Positions 24,191 through 38,095 of a DNA stretch of 64,000 nucleotides are shown piece by piece. The notes under the pieces were generated by a model, which worked only from the letters and a program-made list of their open reading frames with translations, did not search any database and had not been told where the DNA came from. How positions within the stretch are numbered: the first letter of the stretch is position 1; each line of letters starts with the position of its first letter. The position numbers and the translations under genes are program-made. This stretch comes from Ottelia alismoides (lineage: Eukaryota > Streptophyta > Magnoliopsida > Alismatales > Hydrocharitaceae): positions 620,001-684,000 of the forward strand of contig JAZKJV010000296.1 in NCBI GenBank assembly GCA_037367405.1, in the 5' to 3' direction.

Positions 24191-24406
24191 TGTTAGAGTT
24201 ATTAGATTTACATTTATGTTTGTAATCCTTCGGGTTCCGTAACCTTCCGTGACCCTTCGGGTTCCGTAATCCTATGTGACCCTTCGGGTTCCGTAACCCC
24301 TGTGACCCTTCGGGTTCCGTAACCCTTGTACTCTCTAGGGTTTTCTCTCTATATAAGAGACCCTAGCTCTATCGAATAAATATCTCATTCGTTTCTTTTC
24401 TCAACA
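24191..24406 (+). repeat. 3' LTR of the TRIM-like element
   Basis: Same length as the 5' LTR and with the same four internal units. The third unit, degenerate in the 5' LTR, is intact here. Confidence 0.93.
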
Positions 24407-24411
24407 CTAAT

Positions 24412-27400
24412 GTTAAAGACATGTGTATCATTTTCTTGATTTGGTGGAAATTCATGATTGACTTTGCTTCTTATAGATACGAAGAGCATTTGCATACATT
24501 TATGGTAGTTTTATCTGATCTCTTGACTCTCACCATCATCTTTAACAGGTATTAGGAATACTAATAAGAGAAGAAATAAAATGCATGAATCCAAACTATA
24601 CGGAGTTCAAATACCCACAAAATCATGGCCCATCTGTGGCATAAGGTGAGATCTCACAGAACTTTGGGGAGCAACGTCCATTCGCCTATCAAATATATTT
24701 GCATTAACATCAATTATTGTCCAAATTTTTCACAAGTGTATCCCACTCGAAGATGTAGACTTGGTTTCACAATTTCTTTGGCATTCTCCTAGTCTTCCAT
24801 GAACTGTTGTGAGTATCATCGACAATCCTTCATTGCAACTAAGAGAGTTTTCTCGTGGAATTTCTTTTTTAACTCAGTGGTGATGGTTTTCTTGATTTGC
24901 AGTTGGAGGTTTTGGCTCATCCTTTCTTTGATGAACTCAGAGAGTGAAGCACCCGCTTACCAAATGAAAAATACTTACCCACCTCTCTTTAACTTTAAGT
25001 CACACGATAATATCTTGGAAGCCCATGTGTTTATTATCTTTATATTCTATAAATAGTCAAACTGACGAGTTTATATGGCTATGTATTTATCAGAGCTGGA
25101 GGGAGTTTCCAATGAGCTTTTGGTGAAGTTGGCCCATGAGCATGCAAGAAAGCAGTGCTTCAACATCAGGAAGGTCACAAGTCATGTAGACGATGATGCA
25201 CGATGATGCTGTTGGCCTTTGCATGCCTTATTATCTTTAAACAAGACTACGAAGAGTTTGTTTGTCTATCATCTCCTCAAAAAATAAAAAAGTTTCCTCA
25301 ACTTGTGCATTTAAAATGTCCAAAAAGCAAGTACTAGCTAGAATATACATATTTAGAATACAATACATACATGAGAATAGTTGAAGAGCAGTATAAAATG
25401 AAGAAGAAGAAGAAGAGAGAGTGGATAGAAGAACTACCAGGTGCATCTGCCCCATCCTCTTAATTCCTTGGTCAACCACAGGGAGGAGTAACTCCAATGC
25501 AGTTCTGTGGCAAGGCTCATGGACTCAAATCAAGGAGGAAAGGAAGGAGAGTCCTTCTTTTCAGGTGCAGTCCATAGAGGAGCTCATGGGAGGGGGCTTG
25601 CTCCAACGCAGTTCTTCGGCAACGCTCGTGGATTCAAATCAAAGAGGAAAGGAAGCAGACTCCTTCTCCTTTTCAGGATGCACGAAGGTTGTACTCCAAC
25701 GAGTAGTAAGGGCTTGTGTTGGAAGAGGAGGGGGATGAAGGAGGTGGGGTGGCAGAGGAGAAGGTCGGCGGTAGAGGAAGTCAGGGGTTAAGGAGAAGGT
25801 CCAGGTGGCGGGGTTTTGAGAGGAGGAAGGAGGTTTGTTGGTTCATTTTGACAATTACGCCTCTCTTAACAATATCATGGTTTCAATAAACCATTGTTTA
25901 ATTCAACTCATTGATGGTCAAACTAACGGAAGGGCAGAAGTGATAACGGAGCAAGAAATCAGTAACACGACTGATATTCTAAAAAAATTGAATGGCATAA
26001 CTGATATTGCAATATCTAGGAGGGGTACACATATGTATCCGTAAAAGTAATAAAAACTCGTATTCTTATCAATATTCATATCCGACAGAATAAAATATAC
26101 ATATCCATGATTATTGTTTAGATCATATATATGTTTAGTTTTTTTATTAATTTATGGTTGTTCGTAATTAATTATTGCATTTAGATTATAATATTCTTAT
26201 ATTTCCAAATATCAAGTAGTAATTGAGAGATGGAGGGACAAGCCCCCTCCGACCCTCCTTCGTCTCCGTCACTCGTGCTTATTATGTTTGAAAGGTTGTC
26301 GTATTAATATCAATTTTTTTACTAAGATGATGTTTTTTAAAAAATTAACAACTTTAATCATTAGAAATATCATTACCAACATTAATTGATTTAATGGACT
26401 CTCATGCTTTGTGATTTGACTTCTACTATATCCACACTTGAACACTTTCGTATTAGCATTTATGAAATGACAAATAAACGTAATATTACTAAAATTTACA
26501 TAAAGAATAATCGTATTTGATGAGAAACAAACTTGAAAAATAACATTACCATTATCCTAGCATATATATACATATAAATATTTAAGAGCTTATAGAGTTA
26601 TATGTTATAAGCTATTACAACAAAAAGTTATCATCAATAGCTAGATTGATGTAGTTGATTAAATCAAGCAAGAAAATTTCTGAGATTTTCGAGGAAGACG
26701 TCAATATGACCATTGAGTCATCCATAGAGAATCTATCCACATCTGATGATAGTACATTGTCTTTTCATGTAATAGTAGGCACATTTTAGTAAATTGGTCA
26801 ACATTGCATATTATTCATGCACATCCAACAATGAAAATTACTAATTTGTAGGTGCACATAATAGTAGATACATTCAATGTTGCACATATATACATTATGT
26901 ATACAACATTACTCCTTCCATGCCTTGTAATATTACTATCCTTTACACACAATGTTGTCCCATGATCCTCATCCTTCCTTAGCAATTAACTACTGATCCC
27001 CTTTGCAATTGATAATAGAGGCACCACTCATTCTTTATATAATGTTGGGATAGATTCTATGGAAATAATGTTGTGATAACTACCAATCCTGTTTTAAAAA
27101 TCTTGACCCACAAAAACTATGTTTGCATGCAGAAAATCAAACAATCTACTAGAAAGGCATCCTTTTCAGCATCTCATACAACTCACAACATTAATCATGC
27201 TTAAGATAAGAAGCATGGACATGATGCATACAAAGTTCTAAATATTTTCCGCAATTTCCATGTAAATGAACAAATTTTGCATTTCATGTATATTATAAGA
27301 TGATGTAAAATGATGTCAATCATGTAATCACATATTGTTTGTTAATTCATGATTCATGTAATCACATATTGTTTGTTAATTCATGATTTAGTATGTTTGT

Positions 27401-27495
27401 CAACAATATAATTTTCCTTCAGAAAAAAGTATACATTCATGTTGAGAGATTGGATAATTCTCTCCTTTATTATGTGTTTCTTACCCATCTCTAAC
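24412..27495. other. Gene-free stretch with local duplications
   Basis: 25492-25710 is a diverged ~109-bp tandem duplication (CTCCAATGCAGTTCT and CTCCAACGCAGTTCT open the units). 25740-25830 is G-rich. 27317-27390 is a near-perfect 37-bp tandem duplication around ATCACATATTGTTTGTTAAT. The rest is AT-rich. I see no gene, only short uninformative open frames. Confidence 0.5.
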
Positions 27496-27500
27496 ATATG

Positions 27501-28164
27501 TGTCGGGAGCAAGAAATCCCATAAATATTACGGAAGTTTGGATTAAATCGAGCACTTGATGGATTAACAAAATCAAATCAAACGGCAACAAGAATCACGA
27601 GCAATCAAACAATAATAATCAACCACAATCGCAACCACAAAATCAACCACAAATGCACGAGAGATTTTAACGTGGAACCACCGAAATGATAGGGAAAAAA
27701 CCATGGGACCTACTTGACCTAATCAAACTTATCCACTAAATAAAGTGATGAAATGTTCTCCCCTGAGGTTATACAAAGTCAAATCTTTCTCTCGAAGGTG
27801 TATCAACAATGATCACACCAACATAAATAAAAAAGGGGGAGAAGATAGAGAGATGACACCCAAAGATGATACCCTAACGAGCTCCACAACAACCCTAACT
27901 TGGATCCGCTTTTGTGTGATCTCCGGCAATGGATATCGGCTCGATCCTCGTGACTGGGAAGTGGAGAAGATGGGAGAATGGTACAGCCTTATTTCTCCCA
28001 AAAGATGCAGCAACAATAGCACATGAATAGAGCAAAAATGAATAGAGATTGGCGTGAGGGTTTGTCCACCTAAACCTCAAATTTTGCTAGGTAGCAATGC
28101 CCATAAAATGTTCTTTTGCACCTATGTCCAGCACTGGAATCAAAAGGTTGGCTACATCCCAACA
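27501..28164 (-). repeat. 3' LTR of Copia-A
   Basis: Plus-strand ends TGTCGGGAGC and CCCAACA. Homologous to 46511-47204 with many substitutions and small indels, so this insertion is old. Confidence 0.88.
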
Positions 28165-28216
28165 AATCTCCCCCTCCAGCCCATAAGAAGGAAATCACCA
28201 AACAACAAGTTCTATG

Positions 28217-30047
28217 TTAAGAATATGGATTGTTCAGTCCAACACAAGATCGAGTTCCCACATGGAGAGGAACAAACCATCCAAGTTCTTCATCAGCAAC
28301 AACGAGTCCACTCCAATCCTGCACTGGAACAACAATCTTCAAATTTTCTAAAGGCGGTGACTCGATCATCATATCTACACCATTGCCTTTTATGTGGATC
28401 TTGTCAAGAACAAGTTGCTTTTCTTCTAAGATATTTCGTATCCAATGATTACTCGCATCAATGTACTTCAACCTCGCATGCAATGTGGAATTCTTGCTAA
28501 GGTGAATATCACTCTGGTTGTCATAATAAAGCACATACTTGTCCTGATCAAAACTAAGTTCATGCATGAACTTCTCCACCCACAACAACTCCTTGTACTC
28601 CTCTATAGTTGCAATGAACTCGACCTCTGTAGTGGATAATGTCACACACTTCTGAAGTCGAGATTGCCACAAAATCGTACCACTATTAATGACATCAAGT
28701 AACCTGATATAAACCTTCTTCCATCAATGTCATACGCCATGTCTGATTCCATGTAACCAAGAAGAATATGATTCTCTACTCCAAAGCAAAGCGAGTAGTT
28801 TCTAGTACCTCGAAGATATCTCAAGATCTACTTGATTACTTTCCAATGATATTTCCCTGGATCTGAGATGAACCTACTAAGAAATCCAACTGCATGAGAA
28901 ATAATCGGCCCCGTATGAATCATGGCATACGTGTGACTACATGCGACTGCTGCATAGGGAACTCCCTCCATGTCTTCCTTCTCTTCATTGTTTTATGAGA
29001 TATATTTGGAGCTCAGTTTGAATGCACTCCAAGAGGGATGATTGCTGGCTTTACCTTATCCATATGAAAATCGCATTTCCTTTCCTTCCCTTATGGTCTC
29101 CATGCCTGAATGCATGCTCGTATGTCCAAAGTCTTTCATAAAAAGAGGCTTGCTCGACTCCTTTTTCAAATAAGAATTTCTTCCATTATCGTTGTCAACA
29201 ATCGACATATTGTCAATATAAAGCAACAAAATGATGAAGTCATTACTTAAGAATTTCTTCATGAACACACAATGGTCTAAAGTAGTCTCAAAGTAGCCAT
29301 GCTCTCCCATGAATGATTCAAATTTCTTGTACCATTTCCTTTGCTCCTACTTCAAGCCATATAGTTTTTTCTTCAACCTGCAAACATGGCCTTTCTTACC
29401 TTTGACTACAAAACTCTCTGGCTGCAACCTGTAAATTTCCTCCTCAAGGTCACCATGGAGGAAGGCCATCATCACGCATATTTATTCAACATCCATATCA
29501 AGGCCAAACTAAGAACCATCATGATAAAAGACATCTTCACCACACGAGAAAAGATTTGCTCAAAGTCAACTCCCTTCCTTTGGTTAAAACCTTTTACAAC
29601 CAACCTAGTTTGTACCTTGGGTTTGTAGAGTATTCATCATGTTACACTCTATAAATACACTTGTTTCTTGATGCCCTATTGTCTTGGAAACTTTACAAGA
29701 TCAAAGGTGTGATCATCATGAAGGGATTCCATCTCTTCTTTCATGGCTTCTATCCATTTCTCCTTGTTTGCACCTTGCAAGACTTCTTCATAGCATTTAG
29801 GCTGGCTATTATCTATGAACAAAATGTATTCTCATGCAGAATATATGGTTAAGGGTTGCATCTACCTCACGGGTCTTTGCAATATTAGAGCCTCAGAAGA
29901 AGGCTCTCATCATTCTGTCCACCATCATCATCATTTGCATTTGTGCCATTAGGAGTGGAGGCCTCTAGTACTTACTCCTCTTCTCCTGCATCTGACACTT
30001 GCTCATAAGTATCATCTAGTACAACATGTGGAGACCTCTGCAAAGGG
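28217..30047 (-). pseudogene. Copia-A reverse transcriptase and RNase H, degraded
   Basis: Minus-strand reading from 30047 gives the linker, then RT blocks in shifting frames: TRLVVKGFNQRKGVDF near 29550, and DHCVFMKKF followed by FIILLLYIDNMSIVDND near 29230. The catalytic YVDD is YIDN here, so the second Asp is lost. RNase H follows (WQSRLQKCVTLSTTEVEF, YYDNQSDIHLSKNST, KYIDASNHWI), ending near the polypurine tract. Several stops and frameshifts separate the blocks. The lineage resembles Tnt1-like copia elements. Confidence 0.85.
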
Positions 30048-30052
30048 TCTAG

Positions 30053-32577
30053 TGAAGGATATGGGATTATCCTTAAGCGCATCACGGAAGCGTGATCGTC
30101 GTATCGGATACGACGAAGAATGACTAGTCGTACTAGTTGTTCGGTGCAGCGGAATTTAAAAAATTTCTTTCGATGAAACCACATGATCCGAGAACGATTC
30201 TCAAATCGTTTCATCTATAACCACAACAAGTATAATGCAATACCTCTTGAAGCGTGGTTGATCGAGTCTCTAAGAGAAGAGACCTCCTGTCTCAAGTCCG
30301 ATCGTCGGTGAGACCGCTTGCGAGAGCGGGGATGAACCGCGTTGTCCTCGCAATCGAAGAAGTTGATCCAAGCGTAGTTGCTCCTGATCTCGTCGCACGA
30401 GATCGAACGTCTCCTTCGTGAGTGCAGCACTCCAAGAAGACGGAGAACCGAAGAACATCGAAGCGGCGGTGCGGTGGCGAGAGCATCAACGATTCTCTCC
30501 TTTAGGGTATGGTGGACGGCCACCAAAAATAGAGGGAGAGAGGGCTGTCGTGTATGAAGAAGAGAGAGAGAGAGAGAGAGCTCAAATATTTCACGTAAAG
30601 AGAGAGCATGGTATGCCTCTCTATTTATAGGGTTTTGGGATCCATGGATCTCAATCCATAGGACATAAAAAATCAATGGATGAGATTGATTTATGTCAAT
30701 CCAATGGTCAAGATTGTTGTTGGTGAAACCAACAAATTTAAATTAAAATATATTTGACAGAATCAAATATAAATCAATCCAAAATTACACCAAATAAATA
30801 AGGAGAGAATATACATGGAGATTACATCTCCATGTACATTCCATATGGACGGGCACCCATTCCTATTTGGAATTGGGTGCCGCCCAAGCTTTCCATGAGG
30901 AGAGCAATCTCATGGCATGTCATGAGATTGCATATCTCCATGGAAATCTCTTTATTTATTTCCAACAACTTTTGTTGGGTTTTATTCTTCAAAAATAATT
31001 CACAATTATATTTGAGAATATTGCAATCTTTCCATTGAAAAATTGTGAATCATATTCACAACCCAAAACAACATATAATTTACATTGTCAATTAATTACA
31101 CAATGTGTATCCAATACACATAATAATTAATCAACACATATAAATTATAATTAGCTCTCTCTAATACATTATAAATCACATTTATATATATTATGAATAA
31201 TTGGATATTTCTATCCACATTATTCTTATCCATAATCATTAAATCACATTTAATTACATTGGATAATTTCTTCATACATCAATATGATTAAATCACATTT
31301 AATCATCATTTCTTTATTGCTTAGATCTTATGGAATTATTCTCGAACCATTCAAGAATAGTGCGATCTCTCCTCAGATACTTGGAGATAAGGACAGGGTG
31401 ATTGTATTGTTCCACGTATAGTGACATGGATATTGAGATCGTATCTCAAATCCAGATCGCGGGCCTCCCATAGATGCTTGATTAAATCAAGAACACAAAT
31501 CAAATTTTCTCATTGCATCTGAATCACATTCAGATCAATGTCCAACATTTGGACTAAGATCAGATTACTTCTCTACTGAGAGGAGTCACTAAAATCCAGA
31601 CCCGTTTCATCACTCCCTAGGAATGGAAGCGTCATGGTTATACAATCGTTTATGATCACATCACCCTCAGGTATTCCCGATACCTGTACATCCTGCATAC
31701 TGGAATACCCAGAATAAACCCGAAGTATTAGATCAACTTTACATTGTCTACTTCATGGTTTTATCTGTAAGTTTCTCATTCGATCATTGGGAGTCGGTAT
31801 CGATCATATACTTTCCAAAAGCATATATCATACCTAGGTCTTGATCATATACTTTCCAAAAGTATATATCAAACCTACAAATTCATTCAAGCTTCCAAAG
31901 CGAGACGATCATACGCATGGAATTTGATCCTTCTCAATATCTCATGAGTGAGCTCATGCCTTCCGGTTTAGTAACTGAACCTGTATGATCCCTTTGAGAG
32001 ATCGTATTACTCATATGCCCTTATATGCACACCAGCACACCGGTGTATAGACCTTGGTTAGGTCATCAACCTATTGGTTTGTCAAGTGTACATACTCAAA
32101 TATATAGTAACACATCTGTCTCCGGTCAGAGGATGTGTGCCTATATCATGACAGCATACGATATAGGACTTTGGTTATCTCGATCTCGTTAAGTCAACTC
32201 TTTGACCTTACTAATCTGACACCTCCGAATCTCTATTCCTATGCAGAGGACCTGCATCAAGAGGTCGGTCAGATATCAACCTTTAGAGATAAGGATTGCC
32301 ATCTCCTACTCAGGCTAGAGATCATGTCTTAACAATCATTTGACAGTGCTTGATGAGTCCTCAATCTAACCCTTTAGATATTCATCTAAGCACCAGCCTC
32401 TATGATTCAATAGTTGAATCAACAACTGCATGATTATTAAGATGGCAATGGTACATAATCCTAATTGTACTAAGGGACCTATTATGCAAATTATTCACTC
32501 TTCATTTCAGATCAGGGAATGATATATGCAATAACATTTATTGCACAATGGCTCGTCGTGGGATCGCATTTCCAACA
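30053..32577 (-). repeat. 3' LTR of Copia-B
   Basis: On the minus strand it runs from TGTTGGAAATGCGATCCC to CATATCCTTCA. A GA run of about 20 bases (30561-30580) and a TATAAATAG box (plus 30622-30630) mark the likely U3 promoter region on the minus strand. Confidence 0.92.
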
Positions 32578-34900
32578 ATCTCCCACTAGCCCAAAGAGCC
32601 ATTAATGGGCTAATAATTTAAACTCGCACTCATGTGACAATCATAGGCTATTTAGAAAATAGCTAGGTAAGCTGATCAGCCACTATGTTCCCGTGAGACT
32701 ACGCCAAGTCCTTTTACGGCACTTGCATATCCCCAGTAACAGTGCTCGCATCTAATGCGAATGTTGCATCTTATGCAATCAATACTTAATCTTGTTAAAA
32801 ACTATAGTGTCCTTGACACTACGGCTTAACAATTATCATAACCAATATTTCCATAATCCTTATCAGAATACCCTTATTCCTGGAGATCACTATCTCTTAA
32901 GGTATCTACAGTTAAGACCTTTTAGATCTCTATCTATAAAGTCTTAGGCTTTGAAGATAAGACTTTGAGATCACTATCTCAAAAAAACTTGTCATCTACG
33001 AAGATTTTGTTAGTACTGCAATCAAGTGTTTTATTTCCATAGTAGGATTAGTAACAATTTACTACTCCCACTGCATGGCAACCATCTGGCTTTTGTACAC
33101 ATCCAGTACACACCCGGCTTCTCAGAACTGATGCCCAAGGGCAAGTAGTTCTAGCATTCACTTCCTCAACTCTTTGAGGTATTGTCCCTTTAGATAGGTC
33201 AGTACCATATTTTAATGGATGGAAGCCATTCTTGGAATTTTCCATAAAATGGAATATGTCCAAGATGTACTATTAATGTGACAGTCCCAATACCCTCTTC
33301 TCTTTGCTCCTGAACAACTTCAAAACTAAGATCTAAGAGGTATCCTTGAGATCATATCTCAAGTTATGGAACAACCAGATAATAAAACACTTATAATTAT
33401 CCTTATATCATTTTAAATGATTAGGATATCATCTACATTTAGTACGATGAACACAAAGGCACTCCCACTAAGCTTCACATGGCTCATCAAGATTCTATCT
33501 GAAATCATAACATTTATAATTCCATCAAATCTTATGGTCCAACTTCAAGAAGCTTATTTGAGTCCATAGATAGACTCCTTAGCTTGCACACCTTGCTTTC
33601 CTCAACCATGAAGCCCTGGAGCTACTTCATGTGAATATCCTCAAAGAGGTATTCGTAGAGGAATGCAATATTTACTTACATCTTAAAGATGCAATAGTCA
33701 AGTTGTGTAGCTAAGGTTAGCAATATTCTGATGGTTTTAAGCATGGTCACCGAAGAGCAAGTCTCATTGCAAGCAATGTCTTCTCTTCCAGTGTGTAGCT
33801 CATGGCTACAAACCGTGCTTTGAAGATCTCTACCTTCTCATCAGGTTCCCTTTCTCTTGTAGATCCAATTGCACCTTTACAGGTCTTACCCATATAGGTG
33901 GATCCTCGAGGGTCCATATACAACACTTGTATATAAAGTCTACATTAGACTTTTATTGCTAACATCCATCTATCCATGCTATGATCTTCAGAAGCTTCAT
34001 CACATGAAGTTCGATCATTCTCAGATTTCTCTGACACATGGAATCCATCCTCAAACTCATGTGAAGAGGTATTAGTGTTTCATCTTCAATTGTCCTTTTA
34101 GTTTCCAATTTCAGGAGCCTCATTATCTTCTCAAGATTAAATGAGTTCCTACACTTCATTTTCATCTTGATTCTCAAGAGTCTCAACCTCTAAGAATCAC
34201 ATTTTCAGAGATGAGATATTTAAAGAATCTCAAGGTCATAAGGTAGGTATCCAATACCATCCTTTATTTTCCTAATGAAGCAGCACTCTCAAGTGCTCAA
34301 TTCCAGCTTACTTGCATGGAATTATATGTAGTCTCTACTACATATATACATGGATACTAAGAGGAATTTATGCTAAAAATTCATCATTGATCGAATCATG
34401 TCACACATGATCCAATTGTATCTCCCTATAACTCTACTGAGTCAAGGTGTGTTAGGAGGATTGAGATAGAAATGATATTCATATCTCCATAAGGTATTCT
34501 TTGAATTTATCTAGCAGGTACTTGCTACCTAGATTAGATCAAATTCATTTTATCTTCCTTCAAACTTTAGTTCTAAACCAAAAATAATGAAATCTTTGAA
34601 CATTTCAAAGGTTTCTTAGGTGAAGAGAAGAAATCTCATATCATACATAATCATCAACAGATATCACATATCCATAATGTTTACTATGATATAGATGATC
34701 CGCATACATCAACATGTATGAGATCCTGAATACCTTGACATCTTACACCTTTCCCAAAGAAGGGTGTATTGGACATTTTACTTTGAATACAATATTCATA
34801 AGTATGTAAGTTTTGAAATTTTAGACATTCTAAAGTTTCATTTCTTACTATTCTATTGATCAAATCAATAGACAAATGTCCAAGGCTTGATGCTAGATCA
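32578..34900 (-). pseudogene. Copia-B pol (pre-integrase to RNase H), heavily degraded
   Basis: Minus-strand order is correct for copia. Near 34780-34700 is pre-integrase (CIQSKMSNTPFFGKG, then DLIHVDVCGS). Integrase scraps follow, including a KFKEYLMEI block near 34490. RT scraps at 33900-33550 (KVEIFKARFVAMSY and a SMDSNK-like loop) and the RNase H start near 33240-33050 (MENSKNGFHPL ... CHAVGVVNCY) come next. Stops occur every few dozen codons and the catalytic residues cannot be followed. The same lineage is represented at 51.2-53.7 kb. Confidence 0.75.
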
Positions 34901-37900
34901 TTGTCAAATGATCTTCATCCTCCTATTGATCTTGAGGTTTAATTTCAGTATTTAGAAATGTTAATGAACCATTCATTAATTTTCTAATTTAGTGGAGTCC
35001 ACTAGATTTTAGATTACTTTCTGAAATATCTCATCATAACTCTTTATGATAGGTCCATTCCAGAATTCATGTTTATTTCCAACATTTAGAAACAAACAAT
35101 GAGTGTATTCTAATGTCTAGGTCATAGAGACATTCTCTAAGACTAAGGGCTCTCCCACTTAAATTATGAAGTCTAGTGATCCAATGGAAATTGTTGCAAT
35201 AATTGCATCAATGTCCATCTGGATAACTATAAACCTTAAGATCAAATTTTTCCAGTTTTCTAAAACATATGCAACCATTGCAAGTGTTGTTAGAAGATTG
35301 AGATACAATTATTAGACTTTATCTTATTTAGTAAGTAAGTCAATATCAATGATTTGTATAGATTATTCTGATGCTCCATCTGAGTCCTTCTCTAAGGATT
35401 CTGGACAGACTTGATAGTCGTACTATCAACACATCAATTTATTGCAGTATTGGCATTCATCCAACTCTTTGGATGTCATATGGAAGTCACAGAGGTACAG
35501 TCAACTCTTTGACTATACTTCTTACTTGGGTCCAACCCATGCTTCCACTGTGCTCCCTTTATCTGTGAGCAACCATTGCTTAAGACTAAGGGTCTCTTAT
35601 CTTAAATTCAAAAAGAATTCAATGTAAGAGCATTTCTACATTTATACATGCTTCATTAAATTCATACACTATGAATATTATGAAGCTTCATGAATGACAA
35701 GAGTATAGACAGTAGAACGATGACACTCATCGTATCTACATCCATCTAAGCTCTTAAAACCTAGGTTCAGGTAGGTACTCAAACAATTTGAATACATCAT
35801 CTCTTATAGAGCCACCATTCTGCATGATGCAGTAAACCATCTCATTCGTGTTAAATGTCAAGAGCACATATGTATGTCAGAATATCTTCATAAATTTTAT
35901 AAGGATTATTTAACAATTGCGATCATCATCAACATATCACTTCCAAAGTACATCCGATGAGAGATCAAGACTATAGAGACATACAAACCCTATGGTTGTA
36001 GTCCTATTATCCATTTAATTGTCATTCCTCATTATTATGAGGAAACTTGCACATTGCAACCACATATATTATGTGTCCAACTGCAAGTGCAATATCTGGA
36101 TTATGAGATCAATCCATGATATTTTATTGGTTATCATTGAGTATAACATTGAGTGGGTTTAATGAAGGATTATCTGAAATAAGAAATTTGCATAAGTGTA
36201 TATACTTATATATACACATATTTTACTTTGATTTAGGAATTTTTATATCAAAGTTGTCTTGCCTTGTCAACACTAAAAGTTCATTCCCTTAATCACTTTC
36301 AATGTAAGAGATATACTTACCATTATATCTCAAGCAAGATCTGGGATCTCCTTCCTTATCTTTGTTGCATCCCAATAATATGAGAACCTACAACTCGGAT
36401 AAAAAGAAGCGAGAACACATTCCGCCTTGCAAGTCCAACTTGCATTTCCCAATTCGGTCTTTAACACCCGGGCCCACCACCCCTAAGGCAATGTTGACCC
36501 GTCATTAATTGAACCAACCGTCGCCATGTGTAATCCAATATCGCCCCAATAATATGAGGACCCGATATTGGGGTCACTACGCATACGTCCTTACTCTTTC
36601 GAAAAGCGAAGAGCCCGATCTAGATGCGCTTGAATACAAGAGTTGTCACTTCGGAAAGGCGTCTCCTACATACAATCATGGCGACAGAACCCTCCGCCTT
36701 GACGGGAGACCATGGATGTCACTTATGTGATCCTCTATATCATATTCAAATTTTAATCAACCATTATGAATCATATTCATTATGATTAATTCTTCCAAGG
36801 AAAATAACATCCCTATTCATAATAGAGTGTTTTAATTTTAATTGGATTCCAATCAATCTAATCATATTAAATTAATGATCCAATTAATATCCAACAAATA
36901 TTTTATTGTTATTTGAATTATGGTATTATCTTAAATACATATTATTTCGAATTATAATAATTAGAAATACATCATGATTTCTTAAGCATTATACTAACCC
37001 TACCCGCTGTCATGACCAGTACCGACGAGAGTGGGACGGACCACATACGTTGCAACCCGCAACCCCAATGCTCTCCGACTAAACACCATATCCACCTCGG
37101 GAAAGGATAATGCAAAATAAATCACTTTGTACTTGAGATGATCATCGGTTCTTCAACTAAAATTATACCATATAATAATAATCAAAACAATTTTTGATTA
37201 ACATTATAATGAGATTTTCTAAACAAATCCCAAGTCCTATTCAAGCAACATGTTTGTTGGAATATTGATCATGTAGATCATGTAACCAATTAGTGATCTA
37301 GATCACATCTAATCAATTATTGGTTAAGGCAATGTCATTTAAGGAAATAATTATCATCAAATATTTCACAAATATTTATGCACAGTTATTTTAGGAAATT
37401 AAACAATTTAATTTAACTAATTGATTAAATGACAATCACTAATCAAACATCAAGTTTGATGATTGTGTTTCCAATTAAGATTTAGATCAAATCTAATCAA
37501 TTAATTGGTTGAGGCCAAGTCAATTATGTAAATAATCATCTTCCAATATTTTACAAATATTTTTCGTGATTATTTCACGAAATTAACAATTAATTTCACT
37601 AATTGACAATCACTTGGTTCTAGATTAGGACTGTAATTTCAGTAGTGACCCCTACTCACTAAAATTAACATATCTCAATCAATTTAAATCCAAATTAATC
37701 AAAATCAATTTTTAAAGATTGCTAACTTGATTTAAGACAGAAACCAAGTGATGTTTCATGTATTTCGAGGCAGATGATAACAGTAATTAACTCTTTAATC
37801 ATGTTAAAATCTACTGTTCCCGCAACAGTGCATACATGTTCATTAAAACAACCATATCTAGAGCATACGAAATCCGATTTACGCAAACTCAGATCCTATG

Positions 37901-38080
37901 TTTTCCTTATTTAATGGGAAATAAAATCCAAGTAAATAATTCGTGCTTAAACATTTTAAATATGGCCAAAATTATTTACTAAACAGATATGTGAAATCAA
38001 ATGCGATAAAAAACTTTCGCGACCTTAACGAACCCAAGTCGTCATCGGTTTTCGAATCATATTCAAAACCGTCGACCTAA
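34901..38080. other. Copia-B 5' internal region without readable gag
   Basis: Where gag and protease should lie, no motif is readable in any frame. 36370-37130 is a GC-richer island containing two CCAATAATATGAG segments (36373 and 36543). 37300-37620 holds two diverged ~190-bp direct copies (AATCTAATCAATTA, ATTTCACAAATATTT, GACAATCACT). It may be a noncoding leader or a replaced gag. Confidence 0.5.
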
Positions 38081-38095
38081 GGCTCTGATACCACT

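Larger units (their letters stand above)
23230..24406 (+). mobile_element. TRIM-like non-autonomous LTR retrotransposon
   Basis: An 1177-bp element with two 216-bp LTRs, a 5-bp duplication CTAAT (23225-23229 and 24407-24411), PBS TGGTATCAGAGC at 23446 and polypurine tract GCTTGAGGGGGAG just before 24191. The 745-bp interior has no gag or pol motifs. It contains three copies of a short block ending GTTCCGGTGACCTG (about 23945-24060). By eye the LTRs differ at about ten of 216 positions. It must be mobilised by an autonomous copia relative. Its PBS and PPT match those of the copia at 1201-6082, although its LTR does not. Confidence 0.9.

Noticed and set aside
22920..25840. CT-rich 22920-23225 and G-rich 25740-25830 as terminal inverted repeats of one element
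   Set aside because: The likeness is low-complexity composition. I could not align the two beyond runs of CCTCC, and no target duplication is apparent.
30215..30676. 154-codon open frame on the minus strand
   Set aside because: Lies wholly in the Copia-B LTR and crosses its GA microsatellite. The equivalent frame in the other LTR is broken.
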